The notes beneath the pieces are model-generated. The model had not been told where the DNA came from. It did no database searches and was given only the letters and a program-made list of their open reading frames with translations. Shown in pieces: positions 27,281-35,999 of a DNA stretch of 64,000 nt; position 1 is the first letter of the stretch; every line of letters starts with the position of its first letter. The position numbers were made by a program, and so were the translations under genes. Origin of the DNA: Enterococcus gilvus ATCC BAA-350 (lineage in GTDB: Bacteria > Bacillota > Bacilli > Lactobacillales > Enterococcaceae); the NCBI RefSeq assembly GCF_000407545.1, contig NZ_ASWH01000001.1, positions 2,495,501-2,559,500 on the forward strand, written 5' to 3'.

Positions 27281-27757
27281 ATGTCTGTTGAAACGGTAAA
27301 AGCGTATTTTTCTCATTATGGAATAGCTGATCGCATCCAAGAATTCCCAGTCTCCAGCGCAACCGTCGAGCTGGCGGCACAGGCGCTGGACTGCGCCCCT
27401 GAACGTATCGCCAAAACCTTGTCTTTTAAATTGAAAAAGGCAGGAGACAGTCTTCTGATCGTCACGGCTGGCGACGCGAAGATCGACAATGCAAAGTACA
27501 AGGCGATGTTCGGCGAACGGGCCTTGATGCTGAAGGCGGAAGAAGTAGAAGCAACGATCGGGCATCCTGTCGGCGGTGTTTGTCCTTTCGGGATCAATCC
27601 AGGCATCCGCGTGTATCTGGACGAATCCTTGAAGCGCTTCGACAGTGTCTATCCCGCATGCGGCAGTGCGAACAACGCCATTGAATTGACGATCCCAGAT
27701 CTGGAAAACTACACACAGTTCACGCAATGGGTCGATGTCTGCAAAAATTGGGAATAA
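27281..27757 (+). CDS. YbaK/EbsC-type aminoacyl-tRNA deacylase
   Basis: A 158-residue YbaK/ProX-fold protein. The conserved lysine is in ERIAKTLSFK (about residue 45), and GHPVGGVCPFGI carries the Gly-Val-x-Pro loop of the substrate pocket. Such proteins hydrolyse mischarged tRNA (Cys- or Ala-tRNA-Pro and similar). AAGGAGG precedes the ATG. It is a single gene divergent from the SorC regulator. Confidence 0.87.
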   Translation: MSVETVKAYFSHYGIADRIQEFPVSSATVELAAQALDCAPERIAKTLSFKLKKAGDSLLIVTAGDAKIDNAKYKAMFGERALMLKAEEVEATIGHPVGGVCPFGINPGIRVYLDESLKRFDSVYPACGSANNAIELTIPDLENYTQFTQWVDVCKNWE

Positions 27758-27798
27758 GAAAAAGGCGCGTGGCAAACAGCTTGTCACGCGCCTTTTTC
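27758..27798. terminator. Bidirectional intrinsic terminator
   Basis: A 14-bp stem (27758-27771 with 27785-27798) shared by the convergent YbaK-type and B3/B4 genes. Confidence 0.87.
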
Positions 27799-27834
27799 TT
27801 CGGATACAGTTACTCTTTGCTTCCAGACGTTTTT

Positions 27835-28485
27835 TTAGATACACCCTTGTTCCAGCACTTGGCAATCCGTCAACACCGTTTCTAAAACTTTTTTCACCTC
27901 TGCTTGGTCAACGACCGCTTCCCCGCCAAACTGGTAGCCTACCACCAACGCCCGTGTCGTCTCCTCACGGATCATTCCTCGGGTCGCGTCTGCTGTCGGA
28001 CTGCCAAAGGGGCCTTCTTCATCCGTCAGTACCAGTAAATTTTCGATATTCACGGATTTATTTCCGATCCCTGCATAGCGTGCCTCCGCGGGTCCTACTG
28101 TTAAGCAGATCGGCTCTGTGACCTTATCAAGATCGTACGAACCAAAGGGCACCTTCCATTTTAAAGAAAAATAATTGTTTACATCTACCAATCCGTTGAT
28201 TTGATACAAGCCCTTTTGCTGAACGACTCGTCGCCACAAGCTGTCAGAGGACGGTCTGGAGCGGGCGGGGTCTTTTCCTAACTGTCGATAGACCTTCTTT
28301 GCAGCAATGATCTGCGGATCTTCCTTGATCGTATCCGTCGAATCCTCGGCTTCGATCGTCTGGATCAACGGCGTGAGCAATTCCTGCCACACCTGTTCAT
28401 TATAGGCCTCGTTTTTAAATGTGATCACACTATAGGCCAGTGATACGCCCTGCGCCTGTACCTTCGAATCCATTGTCAGCTTCAT
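27835..28485 (-). CDS. B3/B4 tRNA-binding domain protein
   Basis: A 216-residue stand-alone B3/B4 domain like that in the beta subunit of phenylalanyl-tRNA synthetase. Family features are YRQLGKDPARSRPSSDSLWRRV, GLYQINGLVDVNNYFSL and the GVPFGS-like turn (KVPFGSYD), followed by the TADATRGMI block. It is thought to edit or bind aminoacyl-tRNA or amino acids. A GGAGGGAAACGT region precedes the ATG. It is convergent with another tRNA-editing-type gene, which may be chance. Confidence 0.86.
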   Translation of the reverse strand: MKLTMDSKVQAQGVSLAYSVITFKNEAYNEQVWQELLTPLIQTIEAEDSTDTIKEDPQIIAAKKVYRQLGKDPARSRPSSDSLWRRVVQQKGLYQINGLVDVNNYFSLKWKVPFGSYDLDKVTEPICLTVGPAEARYAGIGNKSVNIENLLVLTDEEGPFGSPTADATRGMIREETTRALVVGYQFGGEAVVDQAEVKKVLETVLTDCQVLEQGCI

Positions 28486-28602
28486 ACGTTTCCCTCCATA
28501 GTCGCTTTTCTTCTAGTTTAAACGATTTCATTGGAAAGCAAAAGCTTACTTATAATAGAGGGACTTCGTTATAATGGAGAGGTATAAAGAGGAGGAAGCA
28601 GA

Positions 28603-29286
28603 ATGAAACTCACGTATCATGGTCACTCTGTCTTATCCATCGTTATGGAGGATGGACAAAAATTATTGTTTGATCCGTTTATCACAGGAAATTCATTGAC
28701 CGACTTAGACGCAGAGGATGTAACAGCCGATTGGATCTTGGTTACCCACGGACACAGCGATCACATCGGCGACATGGTGCCGATCGCAAAGCGCAACGAG
28801 GCCACCATCATCAGTATCGTGGAGATCTGTACGTTTGCTGAAAAGAACGGGGTGAAAAAGACCCACGGAATGAATATTGGCGGGAAATTTGATTTTCCCT
28901 TTGGCCGCGTCAAGATGGTCCACGCCCAACATAGCTCAGGCTATGAGGTGGACGGTCAGACCCTCTACATGGGGGAACCCGCGGGATTTATTGTACAGGC
29001 AGAAGGAAAAACGATCTATCATGCCGGCGACACCTCGAATTTTGGCGACATGGCACTATTTGGTGACGCCTTTGATATCGACGTGGCCTTCTTGCCGATC
29101 GGCGATAATTTCACGATGGGCCCTCACGAAGCGGCGAGTGCAGCGAAACGATTGAAAGCCAAGCAAGTCGTACCGATCCACTACAATACATTCCCAGTCA
29201 TCAAACAAGCCCCCGAAGCCTTCGTCAAGCTATTGCCGGAGAATGTCGGTAAAGTCATGGCAGTCGGTGAGACTCTCGAGCTTTAA
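28603..29286 (+). CDS. Metallo-beta-lactamase-fold hydrolase (UPF0173)
   Basis: A 227-residue hydrolase with the metal motif THGHSDH (His49, His51, Asp53, His54), the FDPFITGN block near residue 24, and later YHAGDTSNF and PIHYNTFP, as in UPF0173 (YtkL) proteins. Substrate unknown. GAGGAGG precedes the ATG, and two TATAAT sequences (28551, 28570) lie in the 117-base promoter gap. It ends in its own terminator. Confidence 0.9.
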   Translation: MKLTYHGHSVLSIVMEDGQKLLFDPFITGNSLTDLDAEDVTADWILVTHGHSDHIGDMVPIAKRNEATIISIVEICTFAEKNGVKKTHGMNIGGKFDFPFGRVKMVHAQHSSGYEVDGQTLYMGEPAGFIVQAEGKTIYHAGDTSNFGDMALFGDAFDIDVAFLPIGDNFTMGPHEAASAAKRLKAKQVVPIHYNTFPVIKQAPEAFVKLLPENVGKVMAVGETLEL

Positions 29287-29303
29287 GCGACGGGCTCCTA
29301 ACG

Positions 29304-29335
29304 CGTATGGACGAGCGACGTCCATACGTTTTTTT
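29304..29335 (+). terminator. Intrinsic terminator after UPF0173 gene
   Basis: Perfect 10-bp stem CGTATGGACG/CGTCCATACG (29304-29313, 29319-29328) and seven T. Confidence 0.9.
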
Positions 29336-29397
29336 GTTTTCGCAGCCAAAGATTCTGATACAATGAAAGAGACTACGAGAAGCCGAAAGGAGTTTTT

Positions 29398-30423
29398 ATG
29401 TTAAATTTTGAAAGTGATTATCTAGAGGGTGCCCATGAACAGATCTTGCAGCGAATGATCGAGACGAACAATGAAAAATTAAGCGGGTATGGGCGGGACA
29501 AATACTCTGCCTCTGCGGTGGAGAAAATCCGACAGGCCTGTCTTTGCCCTGAAGCCGATGTCCAATTTATCGCTGGTGGAACGATGACCAATGCCTTAGT
29601 CATCGCCTCTTTACTGAAAAAAATTGAAGGCGTCATCGCGGCAGAGACCGGTCATATCACGACACATGAGACAGGCGCGATCGAATTTACAGGCCACAAG
29701 GTGCTGAGTCTTCCCCAGACTGACGGGAAAATATCCGCAGCGCAAATCCGCACCTTGCTTGAAAACTTTTGGAGAGATGACAATCGGGAATTCATGGTTT
29801 TCCCTGGCATGGTCTATCTCTCCCACCCAACCGAGTATGGCACGTTGTACTCAAAGGACGAATTGGCAGCTATCTCTGGGGTTTGCCGTGAATACAACAT
29901 CCCGCTCTTTTTAGACGGCGCTCGTTTAGGCTACGGACTTGCTAGTCCGGCGTCTGATTTGACCTTGCCGCTGATCGCAGAATACTGCGACGTCTTCTAT
30001 ATCGGCGGAACCAAAGTCGGTGCTCTTTTAGGCGAGGCCATCGTCTTCACGAAAAATAATTTGCCGGAATACTTTGTCGCCCACATGAAACAGCAAGGTG
30101 CGCTGTTGGCCAAAGGACGCCTGCTGGGGCTGCAATTCGATACGCTCTTCACGGATCAATTGTATTTCAAGATCAGTGAACACGCGATCGCCATGGCGAT
30201 GCTGCTGAAACAAGGATTGGCTGAAAAGCAGTACCGCTTCTACTTGGACTCTCCTACGAATCAACAATTCATCATTTTGGAAAACAAGCAAATGGAAGAG
30301 CTGAAGAAGTCTGTCGCTTTCAGTTTCTGGGAAGCCTACGACGACAGCCACACCGTGATTCGTTTCGCAACGAGCTGGGCGACCGAAGAAGCCGATGTCC
30401 GTGCGCTAGTAGCTTTACTATAA
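29398..30423 (+). CDS. Low-specificity threonine aldolase-type PLP enzyme
   Basis: A 341-residue fold-type I PLP enzyme of the beta-eliminating lyase/threonine aldolase family. GGTMTNALVI starts the cofactor site, FLDGARLGYG holds the aspartate and arginine that contact PLP, and the Schiff-base lysine is Lys206 in YIGGTKVGA. It should split L-threonine or allo-threonine to glycine and acetaldehyde. AAAGGAG lies just upstream of the ATG. Single gene with a bidirectional terminator. Confidence 0.88.
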   Translation: MLNFESDYLEGAHEQILQRMIETNNEKLSGYGRDKYSASAVEKIRQACLCPEADVQFIAGGTMTNALVIASLLKKIEGVIAAETGHITTHETGAIEFTGHKVLSLPQTDGKISAAQIRTLLENFWRDDNREFMVFPGMVYLSHPTEYGTLYSKDELAAISGVCREYNIPLFLDGARLGYGLASPASDLTLPLIAEYCDVFYIGGTKVGALLGEAIVFTKNNLPEYFVAHMKQQGALLAKGRLLGLQFDTLFTDQLYFKISEHAIAMAMLLKQGLAEKQYRFYLDSPTNQQFIILENKQMEELKKSVAFSFWEAYDDSHTVIRFATSWATEEADVRALVALL

Positions 30424-30465
30424 AAAAAGAAGCGTTTCGATCAACGATCGAGCCGCTTCTTTTTT
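30423..30465. terminator. Bidirectional intrinsic terminator
   Basis: Outer stem AAAAAAGAAGCG/CGCTTCTTTTTT and inner TCGATC/GATCGA, shared by the convergent aldolase and PucR genes. Confidence 0.87.
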
Positions 30466-32023
30466 ATAAACCAATCAGCCGCAGTGTCAGACAAGCGACA
30501 TAACATTCGTAGCTCTCGGAAAAGCGCATGACGTTATAGCCTAACGCTTCACTGATTTTTTTGATTCGGTATTTCACCGTATTCTTGTGGATAAACAATT
30601 GCTCACTGCACACTTGGAAGTCTGCTCCTGCATCCAGTAAAAAGCTGCACAGGGTCGTTAGCTGTTCTTTGCTGTCCATGATCGGACCAAGCACATTCAA
30701 GGTTTCTTCGATCTCAGCTTCGCCTGCCTGGATCAGCTTACTCGCATAAGCAACTTGCCGGATCTCACTGATTGAAAAGCTCTTTTTCCCGTGAAACAGC
30801 TTCGGCAGTTGCAGCCCCACTCGATTGACTAGCTGGTAGGTGGCACGAACATCTGCTGTATTCCGCAGTCGCGGGCACAAAACGATGCTGTCGATCATCT
30901 CTTGGTACGGGCTGTTCTCGACATACACGCCGCCCAATTCCAACTCAGAATCATTGTGGCAGTAATCTCCCAGCAGCACGATCAATTGATCGTCTATCAA
31001 TTGGGCGACGCACGTTCCATAAAATTTAGATGCATAGGACAGGATGTCCTGCTTCAAGGCCTTCTCTTCCCTCAGATCATTCAGTTGCAGCAGCCACATC
31101 AATCCGATCCCCTTGACGTCGATCTTCAAATGATTCGCCAAGCGATACATTTTTTCGCTTTCATCATTCAAAATCGCCCGTATCAAGGCATATTCACTGA
31201 TCTCTCCGTGTTTTTTCCCCCATAAGTTCATCGCGACCTGCAACAGCTCGACAGATTGACCGCACTCAAATTCTGTTAACAGCTCGTGCTCCTTCAACAA
31301 ATAAAAACGCAGCAATCCATTTTCCTTGTGGTAGAGCTCCTTGTAAAAAATCGAGAATTCATCTTTTGAGACTTGATCGCCGTCCTCTAGGGCAACGCGC
31401 CTCACCAGCCGCTCCAGATCTGTTGAAGAGTTCCGCGGCCATTTGACCTGATGAATCCTTTCGTTATCAGGATTCATCAATAAAATGTTGATCCGCAAAA
31501 AATCAGAGAGCAGCTTCAGCGTTACTTCTACATTGCGCAGATGCTCTGGCAGCAGCGAGGCCTTTTCCAGCACTTCATTCACGATATTCTCGGTCGTTCG
31601 TTCCTTCAGTATCGCGGCTGTCGCCTCTACGATCACTTCACTGTAACGAATCTGGTTTTGATTTTTAGGCATTTGGATAATGACGAAGTCCAAGTCCTCC
31701 GCCCTGTTGATGACCTCAGAGGACAGTCTTGGGATCACGATCCCCACATAATAGAGAATGATCCCTAAGCCGCCCATTTTGTGCAGCTGTTGGATCGTCT
31801 CACATTGCTTCGCCACGTCGTCTTTGATGTTGAAAAAAGAAGTCAGGGCCAGCTCGCCTGAGTGGTACTCGTTGGTCTCAAATACTGGCAGGTAGTCGTC
31901 CATATCTGAAATATCTAAAAAAGACAGCGATGTGACTGTTTGGTTCAAACAATTTTGCCCACTCATTAATTGAGCATCGCGCAATGAAGGCAATCCTAGT
32001 AACTCTTTTAATTTTGCTCCCAA
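30464..32023 (-). CDS. PucR-family transcriptional regulator
   Basis: A 519-residue regulator with an N-terminal PucR domain (about 1-130, beginning LKELLGLPSLRDAQLMSG), a central region of uncertain fold, and a C-terminal HTH_30 domain (about 450-510) with LFIHKNTVKYRIKKISEALG. PucR proteins respond to purine or amino-acid metabolites. Nearby permease genes (APC family, about 1 kb upstream in the window) are possible targets, but that is inference. Ribosome-binding site GGAGGAAG precedes the ATG. Confidence 0.88.
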   Translation of the reverse strand: MGAKLKELLGLPSLRDAQLMSGQNCLNQTVTSLSFLDISDMDDYLPVFETNEYHSGELALTSFFNIKDDVAKQCETIQQLHKMGGLGIILYYVGIVIPRLSSEVINRAEDLDFVIIQMPKNQNQIRYSEVIVEATAAILKERTTENIVNEVLEKASLLPEHLRNVEVTLKLLSDFLRINILLMNPDNERIHQVKWPRNSSTDLERLVRRVALEDGDQVSKDEFSIFYKELYHKENGLLRFYLLKEHELLTEFECGQSVELLQVAMNLWGKKHGEISEYALIRAILNDESEKMYRLANHLKIDVKGIGLMWLLQLNDLREEKALKQDILSYASKFYGTCVAQLIDDQLIVLLGDYCHNDSELELGGVYVENSPYQEMIDSIVLCPRLRNTADVRATYQLVNRVGLQLPKLFHGKKSFSISEIRQVAYASKLIQAGEAEIEETLNVLGPIMDSKEQLTTLCSFLLDAGADFQVCSEQLFIHKNTVKYRIKKISEALGYNVMRFSESYECYVACLTLRLIGL

Positions 32024-32150
32024 AACCTCTTCCTCCTTAAAATTTTCACATCAAATTTTATTTTTCTTCTAACCTTATCAGATTCACTTTTTCTTGTCTA
32101 TCCATTTTTCTTCAAAAATAACCGATTTTCTCTATTTAAAAGCAAAAAAA

Positions 32151-32171
32151 GAGACGGGGTTTTCCCATCTC
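32151..32171 (-). terminator. Terminator of the clpP paralogue
   Basis: Stem GAGACGGG/CCCATCTC with one mismatch (32151-32171) and a T run on the minus strand. Confidence 0.72.
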
Positions 32172-32185
32172 TGTTTACTCATTGA

Positions 32186-32773
32186 TTATTTTACAGCTGA
32201 ATCGGATTCGACGATTTTTCCAACGATGCCGTAGTCCTTTGCTTCTTCCGCAGAAAGCCAGAAATTACGATCGGTGTCCTTTTCGATCTTTTCCAATGTT
32301 TGGCCTGTCGCTTTGGCGATCAGTTTGTTTACGCGTTTGCGCATACGCAAGATCTCTTTGGCTTCGATTTGGATCTCTGTCGATTGCCCTTGGACGCCGC
32401 CTGCTGGCTGATGGATCATGTAGCGTGTATTCGGCAAGCTGTAGCGGTCTTTTTTATCCGCAGCCAAATAAATCGTGATTCCTGCACTGGCTACCCAGCC
32501 GGTCCCGATCATTTTTACTTTTGGTTTGATGAAACGGATCACATCATGAATCGTGTCGCCAGATTCTACATGTCCTCCTTGGCTGTTGATGAACATCGTG
32601 ATGGGCTCATCATTGATCGCAGACAGATACAGCAACTGTTCTGTCACGGCTTTTGCCAAGTCTTGGGTGATCTCACCATAAATCAAAATCGTACGTTGCT
32701 TCAATAATTTTAACATCATCGGATTTTTTTCTTCCGATTTTTCCATTTCTTCTTCGGCTAAAAATTCATTCAT
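32186..32773 (-). CDS. ClpP-type protease paralogue with Ser-His-Asn triad
   Basis: A 195-residue ClpP-fold peptidase. Nucleophile Ser96 is in GWVASAG and His121 in MIHQPAGG. At the third catalytic position the usual DT(E/D)RD is DTDRN, so Asn170 replaces Asp. Listeria ClpP1 has the same replacement and works in a mixed complex with the canonical ClpP2; this protein may do likewise. The N-terminus is rich in Glu, unlike housekeeping ClpP. The ATG at 32773 follows AGGAGGG; the upstream frame extension to 32812 is rejected. It is a single gene divergent from the APC permease. Confidence 0.88.
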   Translation of the reverse strand: MNEFLAEEEMEKSEEKNPMMLKLLKQRTILIYGEITQDLAKAVTEQLLYLSAINDEPITMFINSQGGHVESGDTIHDVIRFIKPKVKMIGTGWVASAGITIYLAADKKDRYSLPNTRYMIHQPAGGVQGQSTEIQIEAKEILRMRKRVNKLIAKATGQTLEKIEKDTDRNFWLSAEEAKDYGIVGKIVESDSAVK

Positions 32774-32966
32774 TGAAACGCCCTCCTTTTCTTCTAGGTC
32801 CAGTATAGCCAATATGATCAGGATTGAACAGAAAGAGCCTTTGATCAGACAACTTCTATCCTAGAAACGAATCTGTGCTAAACTACTAAAAAAGCAGTTT
32901 TTACTCGCTTATTTCCCTCTTTTGTGGGATGATAGATCGTATTTTGCGAACAGAAAGGGGATCATC

Positions 32967-33014
32967 GTGACCTATCGAAACAAGCCGCCGTCATGGACTG
33001 CTCTGCTGAAATAA
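32967..33014 (+). CDS. Possible 15-residue leader peptide before APC permease
   Basis: A GTG codon seven bases after AAAGGGG opens a 15-codon frame (MTYRNKPPSWTALLK) ending 25 bases before the permease start. The strong ribosome-binding site and position suggest a leader peptide, with Pro-Pro, Tyr and Trp codons. No terminator or obvious alternative hairpin lies between it and the permease gene, so a regulatory role is unproven. Confidence 0.4.
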   Translation: MTYRNKPPSWTALLK

Positions 33015-33039
33015 TTTTATCTAAAGGAGAGCATGTTAC

Positions 33040-34473
33040 ATGATCGAGGAAAAGAAAAGCTTTATCTCATGGCCAGTGCTTGCCATGATGTCGTTTGTTA
33101 CTGTCATCGGATTTGATGATATTATTTATAACTTTGCCAATCAAGGGCTGGGAGTCATCACCTCTTGGATTATTTTATTGCTATTATATGTCATTCCTTA
33201 CTCATTGATGGTAGGTCAATTAGGATCGGTCTTCAATCATGAAGGCGGCGGGCTGACCTCGTGGGTACGGGGAACCAGCGGCGATCGTTTGGGATATTTC
33301 ACGGCTTGGACGTATTGGGCAGCGTCGATCCCCTATGTCGTCGATACGGCCAATGCGGTCGTGGTCGGCTTTGGCTGGCTGGTCAACGGCAATGATTCCA
33401 TGGAGGACAAAATGTCCAATTCCATGTTTGCGCTACTGACCTTCTGTGTCTTTTTAGCCTTTATTTTCTTGCAGCGCCACTTCAAAAAATCATTGGAAGT
33501 ATTGAGTACATTAGGTGGTGGTGCGATGTTCATCATGGCGCTCTTGTTCGTCTTTATGACCTTTGCGTCTCTATTTATGCCGAACGGTCACATTGAAACA
33601 CAGCCGATGAATCTAGGGGCACTCATCCCTAAATTTGATCTTCATTATTTGACGACGATCGGCCTACTGATCTATGCCATCAACGGCGCTGAGCTGGTGG
33701 CCCCCTTTGTCACACGCATGAAAAAGCCGCAAAAGGAATTTCCGAAGGCCATGATCATGCTGACGGTCATGACGATCTTCTTGACCGTCTTCGGGTCCTT
33801 CTCCTTGGGTGTTTTCTTCAATGCCCATCATTTACCGGGAAATCTGAAGATGAACGGTTCCTATTATGCGTTTCAGCGCTTGGGTGAATTCTTTCATTTA
33901 GGAAATACGCTGATGTACGTCTTTGCGGTGACACAAATCATTTATATGTGCGCCTTGCTGGCTGTCTTATTGGACGCCATGACTCGGATGCTCATCTCGG
34001 ATACGGGAAAACAATTCATGCCGAAAAAACTGACGAAATTAAACGATGAAGGCCTGCCGATCAATGGCTACATTTTAACGACTGCCTTGAGTGCCTTCAT
34101 TTTGTTATTAGGCGTCTTCTTGCCTGAGATGAATGACATCTTCAACTGGCTGTTGAATCTTAACGGGATCATCTCCCCAGGTGTGACTTGCTGGATCTTC
34201 TATGCCTTCATTCGGATTCGCTTAGACAGCCGCAAGTTCCAATCGGAGTATGTCTTCATTAAAAACGATCGAATGGCCGTCTTCGTCGGCGGCTGGTGCT
34301 TAGTGGTCACGATCATCGCCACCTTATTTGGTGTTTTGCCCCAGGATGCGCCTTACGGTTCACGCCTCTTTTGGCATGAACTGATCATCAACATTGTCGG
34401 GATCGCCGTGCTGATCGGTCTAGGCTTCATTATGCCTGCCTTGGCAAAACGGGAACGAGAAAAAGCGGTTTAA
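33040..34473 (+). CDS. APC-family amino-acid permease (first of two)
   Basis: A 477-residue transporter with twelve predicted helices. The N-terminal APC pattern is divergent (VIGFDDIIYNFANQGLG), followed by LGSVFNHEGGGLTSWVRG, which is the conserved loop after helix 2. It resembles the YjeM/GadC branch that moves amino acids or exchanges them. Substrate unknown. AAAGGAGAG precedes the ATG. A closely similar permease is encoded 1.5 kb downstream (36000-37439), so this is a local duplication or functionally linked pair. It ends in a strong terminator. Confidence 0.88.
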   Translation: MIEEKKSFISWPVLAMMSFVTVIGFDDIIYNFANQGLGVITSWIILLLLYVIPYSLMVGQLGSVFNHEGGGLTSWVRGTSGDRLGYFTAWTYWAASIPYVVDTANAVVVGFGWLVNGNDSMEDKMSNSMFALLTFCVFLAFIFLQRHFKKSLEVLSTLGGGAMFIMALLFVFMTFASLFMPNGHIETQPMNLGALIPKFDLHYLTTIGLLIYAINGAELVAPFVTRMKKPQKEFPKAMIMLTVMTIFLTVFGSFSLGVFFNAHHLPGNLKMNGSYYAFQRLGEFFHLGNTLMYVFAVTQIIYMCALLAVLLDAMTRMLISDTGKQFMPKKLTKLNDEGLPINGYILTTALSAFILLLGVFLPEMNDIFNWLLNLNGIISPGVTCWIFYAFIRIRLDSRKFQSEYVFIKNDRMAVFVGGWCLVVTIIATLFGVLPQDAPYGSRLFWHELIINIVGIAVLIGLGFIMPALAKREREKAV

Positions 34474-34492
34474 TTAGATCCTTATTCGCTTC

Positions 34493-34528
34493 AAGACTGT
34501 GTCTCCAACGAAGACACAGTCTTTTTTT
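34493..34528 (+). terminator. Intrinsic terminator after APC permease 1
   Basis: Perfect 12-bp stem (34493-34504 with 34512-34523), then seven T. Confidence 0.9.
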
Positions 34529-34622
34529 CTGCCTATTCAAAAAGAAGCGCGCTCGTGGTAAGATGATTTCTAAACATGCTTTCATATTTTTTTAATCGAA
34601 ATCATAGAAATGGGTGAATACT

Positions 34623-35321
34623 ATGTTGTTGGGGTCAATAGTGAATTGTCTCGCTATCATCGCAGGAAGTTTTTCGGGCATCGTCCTGCGAAATATCACT
34701 GAACAGACGAAAGATACTGTCACAAAGGGGATTTCCTTGGGCGTCGTCGCTTTGGCGATCCAAATGTCGATGCAAGCGAGTTCCTTTATCGTGATCATTA
34801 TCAGTATTTGTCTCGGAGGAATGATCGGAGAATTTTTAAAAATCGAAGACTCCATGACTCGTTTAGGGTTATTTTTGGAAAATCGCTTTGCTCGCGGCAA
34901 CAGTAATTTCGCGGAGGGCTTCGTTACTGCGACGTTGATCTACGTGATCGGATCGATGGGGATCATCGGGGCGATTGAGAGCGGTGTTACCGGCAGCCAC
35001 CAGACCCTCTTCACAAAAGCGGTGATGGATGGCTTCATGTCGATCATGCTCACGGCTTCTTTGGGGATCGGCGTCCTATTCTCCGCTTTTCCCGTGCTGC
35101 TCTATCAAGGGGCGATCACGATTTTTGCCAGTGTGATCGTTCGCTACTTGCCGAAGGAATTATTAGACAGCTTGATGAACGAGATCAGCGCGATCGGCGG
35201 ATTGATGATCCTAGCGATCGGCTTGAATGTCATGAAGCTGACAAAAATCCGTGTCTCTAATTATTTACCGGGAATTTTAGTCTTGATCGCTATCTTAGTA
35301 GTTCAATATTATTACTTTTAA
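34623..35321 (+). CDS. DUF554 membrane protein
   Basis: A 232-residue polytopic membrane protein of the DUF554 family, starting MLLGSIVNCLAIIAGS, with GTKVLGISLGVVALAIQ-like and GGLMILAIGLNVM segments at the ends. DUF554 proteins have two internally similar halves; function unknown. GTG at 34614 is an alternative start, but the family normally begins with the M-x-L-G-[ST]-[IL] pattern found at 34623. The ribosome-binding site is weak (GGGTGA). Confidence 0.85.
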   Translation: MLLGSIVNCLAIIAGSFSGIVLRNITEQTKDTVTKGISLGVVALAIQMSMQASSFIVIIISICLGGMIGEFLKIEDSMTRLGLFLENRFARGNSNFAEGFVTATLIYVIGSMGIIGAIESGVTGSHQTLFTKAVMDGFMSIMLTASLGIGVLFSAFPVLLYQGAITIFASVIVRYLPKELLDSLMNEISAIGGLMILAIGLNVMKLTKIRVSNYLPGILVLIAILVVQYYYF

Positions 35322-35322
35322 C

Positions 35323-35360
35323 AATAAACAGATGAGGGTCTCCGCCCTCACCTGTTTATT
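35323..35360. terminator. Bidirectional intrinsic terminator
   Basis: Stem AATAAACAG/CTGTTTATT with inner GAGGG/CCCTC, shared by the convergent DUF554 and GNAT genes. Confidence 0.85.
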
Positions 35361-35773
35361 TTTTTGGCCAAATAATATTTTGTCGTTCCCATCATCGGTA
35401 CATCTGCCAACTCTCCAAAGACCTCATAGCCGTGCTTCAAATAGAAGCCCAGTGCTTGATAGGCTTTGGTGGTCAGCGTGAGGGTCTTCACGTCTTCCTC
35501 CACCGCCCACGCTTCCATCGCTTGGATCAATTTTGACCCCATACCTGATTTCTGCTGGCCTTCTTCAACACCCAACAACGAAATATGCAGGGTGTCGTAT
35601 TGCCGTTTCCCGACGATCCCGCCCGTCAGCCTGCCTGCCGCCCATGCACCAAAGGCGATTTCCTGCTCCTTGTCCTCTGGCAATCGATCGGCAAATACGC
35701 CTTCGTGCTGCTGCTCAAAAACTCGATCCAATAGCGGGAGCAAGGTGTCCCTGTCACTTTGTTTGATCTCCAA
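35348..35773 (-). CDS. GNAT-family N-acetyltransferase
   Basis: A 141-residue acetyltransferase with the acetyl-CoA motif Q/RxxGxG/A in GQQKSGMGSKLIQAME and the following LTTKAYQALGFYLKHGYE block. Acceptor unknown. The start appears to be a TTG at 35773, eight bases after AAGGGAG; the frame is open further upstream but without a ribosome-binding site. The gene overlaps the shared terminator at its 3' end. Confidence 0.82.
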   Translation of the reverse strand: MEIKQSDRDTLLPLLDRVFEQQHEGVFADRLPEDKEQEIAFGAWAAGRLTGGIVGKRQYDTLHISLLGVEEGQQKSGMGSKLIQAMEAWAVEEDVKTLTLTTKAYQALGFYLKHGYEVFGELADVPMMGTTKYYLAKKINR

Positions 35774-35938
35774 TCTATTCACTCCCTTTTCAAATCGTCT
35801 TTCTATCAAAAGCTATTCTATCATTTTTCTGCAAAAAGACAAAAATGACATGAAAATGAGGAAGAAAAAAATTCGTCATTAGAATTCTATAAAATCAGCT
35901 ATTTTTAAGTGATCTTTCTTTATACTTAATAACATAGA

Positions 35939-35952
35939 TGAAAGCGCTTTAC
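35939..35952 (+). promoter_or_regulatory. Likely catabolite-responsive element (cre)
   Basis: TGAAAGCGCTTTAC matches the CcpA-binding consensus (TGAAAGCGCTTTCA) in 12 of 14 positions. It lies 13 bases after a TATACT box (35921-35926) and 48 bases before the second APC permease start, a roadblock position for repression by preferred sugars. Confidence 0.62.
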
Positions 35953-35999
35953 ATATTGTATTGTTAATTGTTACTTTTTATGGGAAGGGAAGAAAAATA

